A stretch of DNA of 16,314 nucleotides from Rubrobacter sp. (GTDB lineage: Bacteria > Actinomycetota > Rubrobacteria > Rubrobacterales > Rubrobacteraceae): assembly GCA_016781775.1 (NCBI GenBank), contig JADDPR010000403.1, forward strand, positions 1-16,314, in the 5' to 3' direction. Below the pieces are notes generated by a model. It had not been told where the DNA came from and did no database searches. It was given only the letters and a program-made list of their open reading frames with translations. Made by a program: the position numbers and the translations under genes. Below, one piece after another: positions 13,589 through 16,314 of the stretch (positions are counted from its first letter, which is position 1; every line of letters begins with the position of its first letter).

Positions 13589-13605
13589 GGACGGGGTAGT
13601 ACATT
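13576..13605 (+). promoter_or_regulatory. Promoter candidate for the HD-GYP/MEDS unit
   Basis: TTGAAG (13576-13581) matches four of six bases of TTGACA, and TACATT (13600-13605) matches four of six bases of TATAAT, with an 18-base spacer. It lies about 33 bases before the ATG at 13638. The right arm of the inverted repeat covers its -35. Confidence 0.4.
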
Positions 13606-13637
13606 AGAGCGTCGGGGCAGCGAGAGAGCGAGGGGCC

Positions 13638-14027
13638 ATGGAGCTTAGAAACAAGGACGAGTTGAGGACGGAGATCCTGCAATCCTGGTTGAGGAGCGCC
13701 TGGGTCTACCCGATGCGCAGCCCCGAGGGCTCCGGGCAAGAAGGGGTCTACATGCGCCTGACCCCCGGCGGTCGCCTGAAGATGCGACGCAGGATCGGGG
13801 AGCTCGAAACTCAGTTGGGCGTGAAGGGCACCGAGGCCGCCGACCAGGAAGAGGCCGGCACCCTCCCCGCCGAACGCGACAAGCTCGAGCTCGCGATGAT
13901 GGTCCAGGCCTACACCTCAGAACGCCGCTTTATAGAGAGCCAGGGGACCGCCCTCGGCACCGCGGCCGTCGGGCTCGAAGGGCCAGCGGAAGGGCCACCA
14001 GGCCCCGCCTCACCCCCCGAGGGGTAA
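13638..14027 (+). CDS. Hypothetical protein, first gene of the HD-GYP/MEDS unit
   Basis: I do not recognise this 129-residue protein. The N-terminal half is compact and basic (ELRNKDELRTEILQSWLRSA, then YMRLTPGGRLKMRRRIGELE) and reads as helices with a short beta turn. The middle (about 75-105) is a charged helical segment. The last 25 residues are a Gly/Pro/Ala-rich disordered tail. There is no membrane segment and no cysteine or histidine motif. GAGGGG just upstream of the ATG serves as ribosome site, and a promoter candidate lies 33 bases further upstream. It ends 16 bases before the HD-GYP gene, so the two are almost surely co-transcribed. It could be a small regulatory partner of that enzyme, which is inference from position only. 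Confidence 0.75.
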   Translation: MELRNKDELRTEILQSWLRSAWVYPMRSPEGSGQEGVYMRLTPGGRLKMRRRIGELETQLGVKGTEAADQEEAGTLPAERDKLELAMMVQAYTSERRFIESQGTALGTAAVGLEGPAEGPPGPASPPEG

Positions 14028-14043
14028 GCTGAGATGAGCCGCT

Positions 14044-15489
14044 GTGGCGGGTTACGGCTCGATCCGAAGGACACGGGTCGGTCCGCGGCGGTTAAAGCTT
14101 CCGTCGTTCGTGGTCGATAACTTTACCGTGCAAGAGCCTGAGAACACGCGCTCCGTATCGTCCGGCGGGAACCTGAGGGTCCTCGGGTTGCTCGCCGGCG
14201 TCGGAGAAGAGGTCGTCGCGGAGCCCGAGAACCTCGAGGGGGCGCTCGGGAGGATGGTCGCCGGGCTCCGGGCCGCTCTAAGGCTGAGGGCGCTCTCGCT
14301 CTCGGCATCCGTGGGGGAGCGGCGCGAGGCCTCGGCGACGAGCGGCATCGCCGGAGGGGAGCCGGTAGAGTTCCCCATACTCCGCGGCAAGACGCGCGTC
14401 GGCGCGCTCCGCGCCTACGCCGACGCTCTCGATGAGGGACAGAGGGAGGTCTTGCGGACCGCGGCGGGCGTCGCGGCCCTGGCGCTCGACGCCGCTCACG
14501 CCAGGGAGGCCGCCGCGCAGAAGACCGCACAGCTGAGCGTCGTCCAGGTCGCCTCGGAGGCGCTCGGCATCATAAAGGAGGAGGGGGACCTCTACCCGAC
14601 CGTGCTCGTCCTCACCCTGGAGCTTCTGGACGCCTCGGGCGGGGCGATCCTCCTCGGCGACGGCGGCGTTACGAGCCTGGGCTTCGAAGGCTCCGAGGGG
14701 ATGCTCGAAGCCCTGCGCGAGGTGCGTTTTCTGGGCCCTAGCCCGTGGATGGGCCGCATCGGCGGCCATCACCTCCTCGGAGTGGGGCTCGGCAATAGCG
14801 AGGGGGCGGTCTTTCTCACGCGCCCGACGCGGCCGTACACCGAGGCCGAGGGCGTCTCGCTCAAGCTCGTGGCCCGCCAGATTGCCCGCGCCCGCGAGCG
14901 GAGCCGCCTCTACGCCTCCCTGGAGCGGACCAGCACGGAGGCCATCTCCGCGCTCGCCGCGGCGCTCGAATCCCGGGACGACACCACCGGCGAGCACATA
15001 AAGAGGACGCAGGTCCTCGCCGGGGAGGCCGCCGAGGAGCTCGGGCTCGACCCCGAGGGCGTCCGCGTCGTCAAGTACGCCGCCATGCTGCACGACATCG
15101 GCAAGATAGGCATCCCCGACTCCATCCTCAACAAGACCGGCGGGCTTACGCCGGAGGAGTGGCGGGCGATGCGCCGCCACCCGGAGACCGGCGCGCACAT
15201 AGTCGGCAGGATCGCCGGCTTCGAGGACGTCGTCGAGGCCGTCCTCGCCCACCACGAGCGGCACGACGGCCGGGGGTACCCTGCGGGACTCGCCGGCGAG
15301 GAGGTGCCGGTCGCGGCGCGCCTGATCTCCGTTATAGACGCTTACGACGCCATGACCAACGATCGGCCGTACCGCAAGGCCCTGACCCACGAACTTGCGC
15401 TCGCCGAGCTCGAGCACGGCTCGGGCACCCAGTTCGACCCCGCCGCGGTCGAAGCCCTCAAGGCCGTCTTGCAGCGCAGAAGAAAGTGA
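14044..15489 (+). CDS. GAF-GAF-HD-GYP protein, cyclic-di-GMP phosphodiesterase candidate
   Basis: This 481-residue cytoplasmic protein should hydrolyse the second messenger cyclic di-GMP under control of N-terminal sensory domains. Two GAF-like domains occupy about 48-155 and 163-290, joined by a helical linker (AAHAREAAAQK); the second leads into a signalling helix at 278-298. The HD-GYP domain fills 298-481 with its metal and catalytic set: His318 (GEHIKRT), HDIGKIGIPDSIL at 350-362 (His350, Asp351, Lys354), His379, His403-His404, and HDGRGYPAGL at 407-416, the GYP motif. Nothing essential seems missing. GAGATGA six bases before the GTG at 14044 is a fair ribosome site, although the first 40 residues are poorly conserved in style. 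It is flanked by the 129-residue gene and the MEDS gene in one unit. Confidence 0.93.
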   Translation: MAGYGSIRRTRVGPRRLKLPSFVVDNFTVQEPENTRSVSSGGNLRVLGLLAGVGEEVVAEPENLEGALGRMVAGLRAALRLRALSLSASVGERREASATSGIAGGEPVEFPILRGKTRVGALRAYADALDEGQREVLRTAAGVAALALDAAHAREAAAQKTAQLSVVQVASEALGIIKEEGDLYPTVLVLTLELLDASGGAILLGDGGVTSLGFEGSEGMLEALREVRFLGPSPWMGRIGGHHLLGVGLGNSEGAVFLTRPTRPYTEAEGVSLKLVARQIARARERSRLYASLERTSTEAISALAAALESRDDTTGEHIKRTQVLAGEAAEELGLDPEGVRVVKYAAMLHDIGKIGIPDSILNKTGGLTPEEWRAMRRHPETGAHIVGRIAGFEDVVEAVLAHHERHDGRGYPAGLAGEEVPVAARLISVIDAYDAMTNDRPYRKALTHELALAELEHGSGTQFDPAAVEALKAVLQRRRK

Positions 15490-15496
15490 GTTTCAG

Positions 15497-16090
15497 ATGT
15501 CGGATGCCATCCCCTTCACGCAATCCCAGGCCATAAACGTCGGGGCTCACGTCTGCGCGATGCACCAGTCGCCCGACGCCGTGCTCGGCGTGCTTGCCAG
15601 CGCCTTCGCCGCGGGGCTCGCGCGCGGCGAGCGGTGCGTCCTCGTCGCCCCCGAAGCCTCAGCCACGGAGGTGCGGCGGCTCTTGCGTGGGGGGGGCGCG
15701 GACGTCGAAGGCATAGAGGGCGAAGCCCTGCTCTTCCTGACGGACCGGGACCCCTTGCTCGCCAACGGCGGCAGCGAGTTCGATCCCGACCACCTCCTCG
15801 ACGCCATAAAGGGCCTCTTCACGGCGACCGTCGAGGCCGGATACAAGGGCCTGAGGCTCTCGGCCGACGTCCCGTGGCTCACCCGCGACGTCCCCGGCGG
15901 CGAGAGGGCGATGGAGTTCGAAGCCAAGGCCGACGAGCTCGTTAACGTCCCCGGCGTGCCGCTCCTCGCCATCTGCCAGTACCGTCTCGGCGACCTCGAC
16001 CCCGAAGACTCCCTCGCCATCCTCGAACGCCACCCCCTCACCCTCGTCGGCGGCAGGGTCCACCAGAACGAGGCTTACATCAGCCGCTAG
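15497..16090 (+). CDS. Stand-alone MEDS-domain sensory protein
   Basis: This 197-residue protein consists of one MEDS domain (methanogen/methylotroph DcmR sensory domain, a RecA-like fold without a proven ligand). Recognisable blocks in order are NVGAHVCAMHQSPD, AAGLARGERCVLVAPE, FDPDHLLDAIKGL with AGYKGLRLSADVPWL, AMEFEAKADELV, LAICQYRLGDL, and the ending ERHPLTLVGGRVHQNEAYI. The family usually occurs fused to histidine kinases, DNA-binding domains or phosphatases; here it is alone. The ATG at 15497 is 8 bases after the HD-GYP stop, with a weak GTGAG ribosome site, so translation is probably coupled. A natural inference is that it supplies a sensory or scaffold input to the HD-GYP protein or to a kinase elsewhere. 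Confidence 0.9.
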   Translation: MSDAIPFTQSQAINVGAHVCAMHQSPDAVLGVLASAFAAGLARGERCVLVAPEASATEVRRLLRGGGADVEGIEGEALLFLTDRDPLLANGGSEFDPDHLLDAIKGLFTATVEAGYKGLRLSADVPWLTRDVPGGERAMEFEAKADELVNVPGVPLLAICQYRLGDLDPEDSLAILERHPLTLVGGRVHQNEAYISR

Positions 16091-16100
16091 ATCCCTCCAA

Positions 16101-16214
16101 CTAGCTGCGGCTCCTGATCCTGAGGGTGCACATCCTCTCGTCGGATTCTTCCCGTCGGAACACTACGTACTGCGCGATTCGTCCGACGAGATCGTGCCCG
16201 TGGGAAGCGTGCGG
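16101..16214 (-). pseudogene. Coding-like fragment, unrecognised
   Basis: Between an in-frame stop (16215-16217) and the stop TAG (16101-16103) the minus strand reads 37 codons. The last 31 look like real protein (HDLVGRIAQYVVFRREESDE, then RMCTLRIRSRS), with about three quarters G/C at third positions. There is no start codon with a ribosome site. It may be the decayed 3' end of a lost gene or chance. I recognise no family. Confidence 0.25.
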
Positions 16215-16238
16215 CTACCCTATGGGCAACACCCCATT

Positions 16239-16253
16239 TGGTAATCATTACCT
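16239..16253. promoter_or_regulatory. Fur/Zur-like palindrome
   Basis: TGGTAATCATTACCT contains the perfect palindrome GGTAAT-C-ATTACC (16240-16252). The 7-1-7 layout and the TAATCATTA core resemble boxes for Fur-family metalloregulators (typical form TGATAATCATTATCA). It is AT-rich in GC-rich DNA. The gene it might control is not visible in the window. Confidence 0.4.
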
Positions 16254-16314
16254 CGTTATGCTCTCGTCGCTGGCTTCTCCCACGCGCAGGAAGGGGCTTG
16301 CGAAGATCCAGCGT
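16248..16314 (-). CDS. Possible C-terminal end of a minus-strand gene entering from the right
   Basis: From the window edge the minus strand reads RWIFASPFLRVGEASDESIT, then R and two consecutive stops (TAA at 16248-16250, then TGA). Third positions are G/C-rich, like the real genes here. Only 21 codons are visible, so the product cannot be named. The opposite strand has an ATG at 16258 open to the edge but with no ribosome site, which I judge less likely. Confidence 0.3.
   Translation of the reverse strand, partial: RWIFASPFLRVGEASDESITR

Noticed and set aside
16087..16248. 53-codon minus-strand frame starting at an ATG inside the palindrome
   Set aside because: It is Arg-rich with low third-base GC; another frame on the same strand looks more like coding sequence.
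16258..16314. Plus-strand ATG open to the window edge
   Set aside because: There is no ribosome site, only 19 codons are visible, and the opposite strand has a better coding pattern.
1..16314. tRNA, rRNA, CRISPR array, riboswitch or prophage
   Set aside because: I found no regularly spaced repeats, cloverleaf-like sequence, ribosomal RNA motifs, integrase or phage structural genes when reading both strands by eye.

Overview
The window is GC-rich DNA, roughly two thirds G+C with strong G/C bias at third codon positions. Genes are tightly packed, TTG and GTG starts are frequent, and nothing looks like outer-membrane machinery. The protein set (PASTA serine/threonine kinase, DUF4870 membrane protein, MEDS-domain protein, GAF-GAF-HD-GYP protein, Gram-positive-type RND exporter) fits a high-GC actinobacterium. 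My best guess is a Rubrobacter-like lineage; that is inference from the style of the proteins, not a database match.

Left part (1-3658). The window opens inside a short-chain dehydrogenase/reductase whose Rossmann start lies outside. Just after it is a short remnant that resembles the N-terminus of an IS5-type transposase. Then come a canonical alpha/beta hydrolase on the minus strand, a roughly 330-base gene-poor gap, a small four-helix membrane protein on the plus strand, and a second minus-strand alpha/beta hydrolase whose catalytic positions are largely degenerate.

Centre (3659-9013). A conspicuous AT-rich island (about 3740-3830) carries a promoter and overlapping palindromes in front of a MarR-family repressor. 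The repressor overlaps the start of a large RND-type exporter, so the two form one transcription unit that is probably autoregulated and drug- or lipid-responsive. The exporter gene is broken by a frame change near 5840-5880. Its halves lie in different frames, and it has two unusual additions: a two-helix insert between the halves and a Gly/Pro/Ala-rich insert in each half. An MFS transporter follows, behind a perfect GC hairpin.

Right part (9035-16314). An intact M14 zinc carboxypeptidase (minus) is divergent from a membrane-anchored PASTA kinase (plus). The kinase shows a strong Shine-Dalgarno that points to a CTG start. Two minus-strand genes follow: a DUF4870 protein and a 180-residue protein of unknown function. 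Divergent from them is a three-gene plus-strand unit: a 129-residue unknown protein, a GAF-GAF-HD-GYP cyclic-di-GMP phosphodiesterase candidate, and a free-standing MEDS sensory protein. This is the most coherent candidate for an undescribed signalling module here. The last about 220 bases contain coding-like minus-strand tails and a Fur/Zur-like palindrome.

No rRNA, tRNA, CRISPR array, complete insertion sequence or replication origin was seen.
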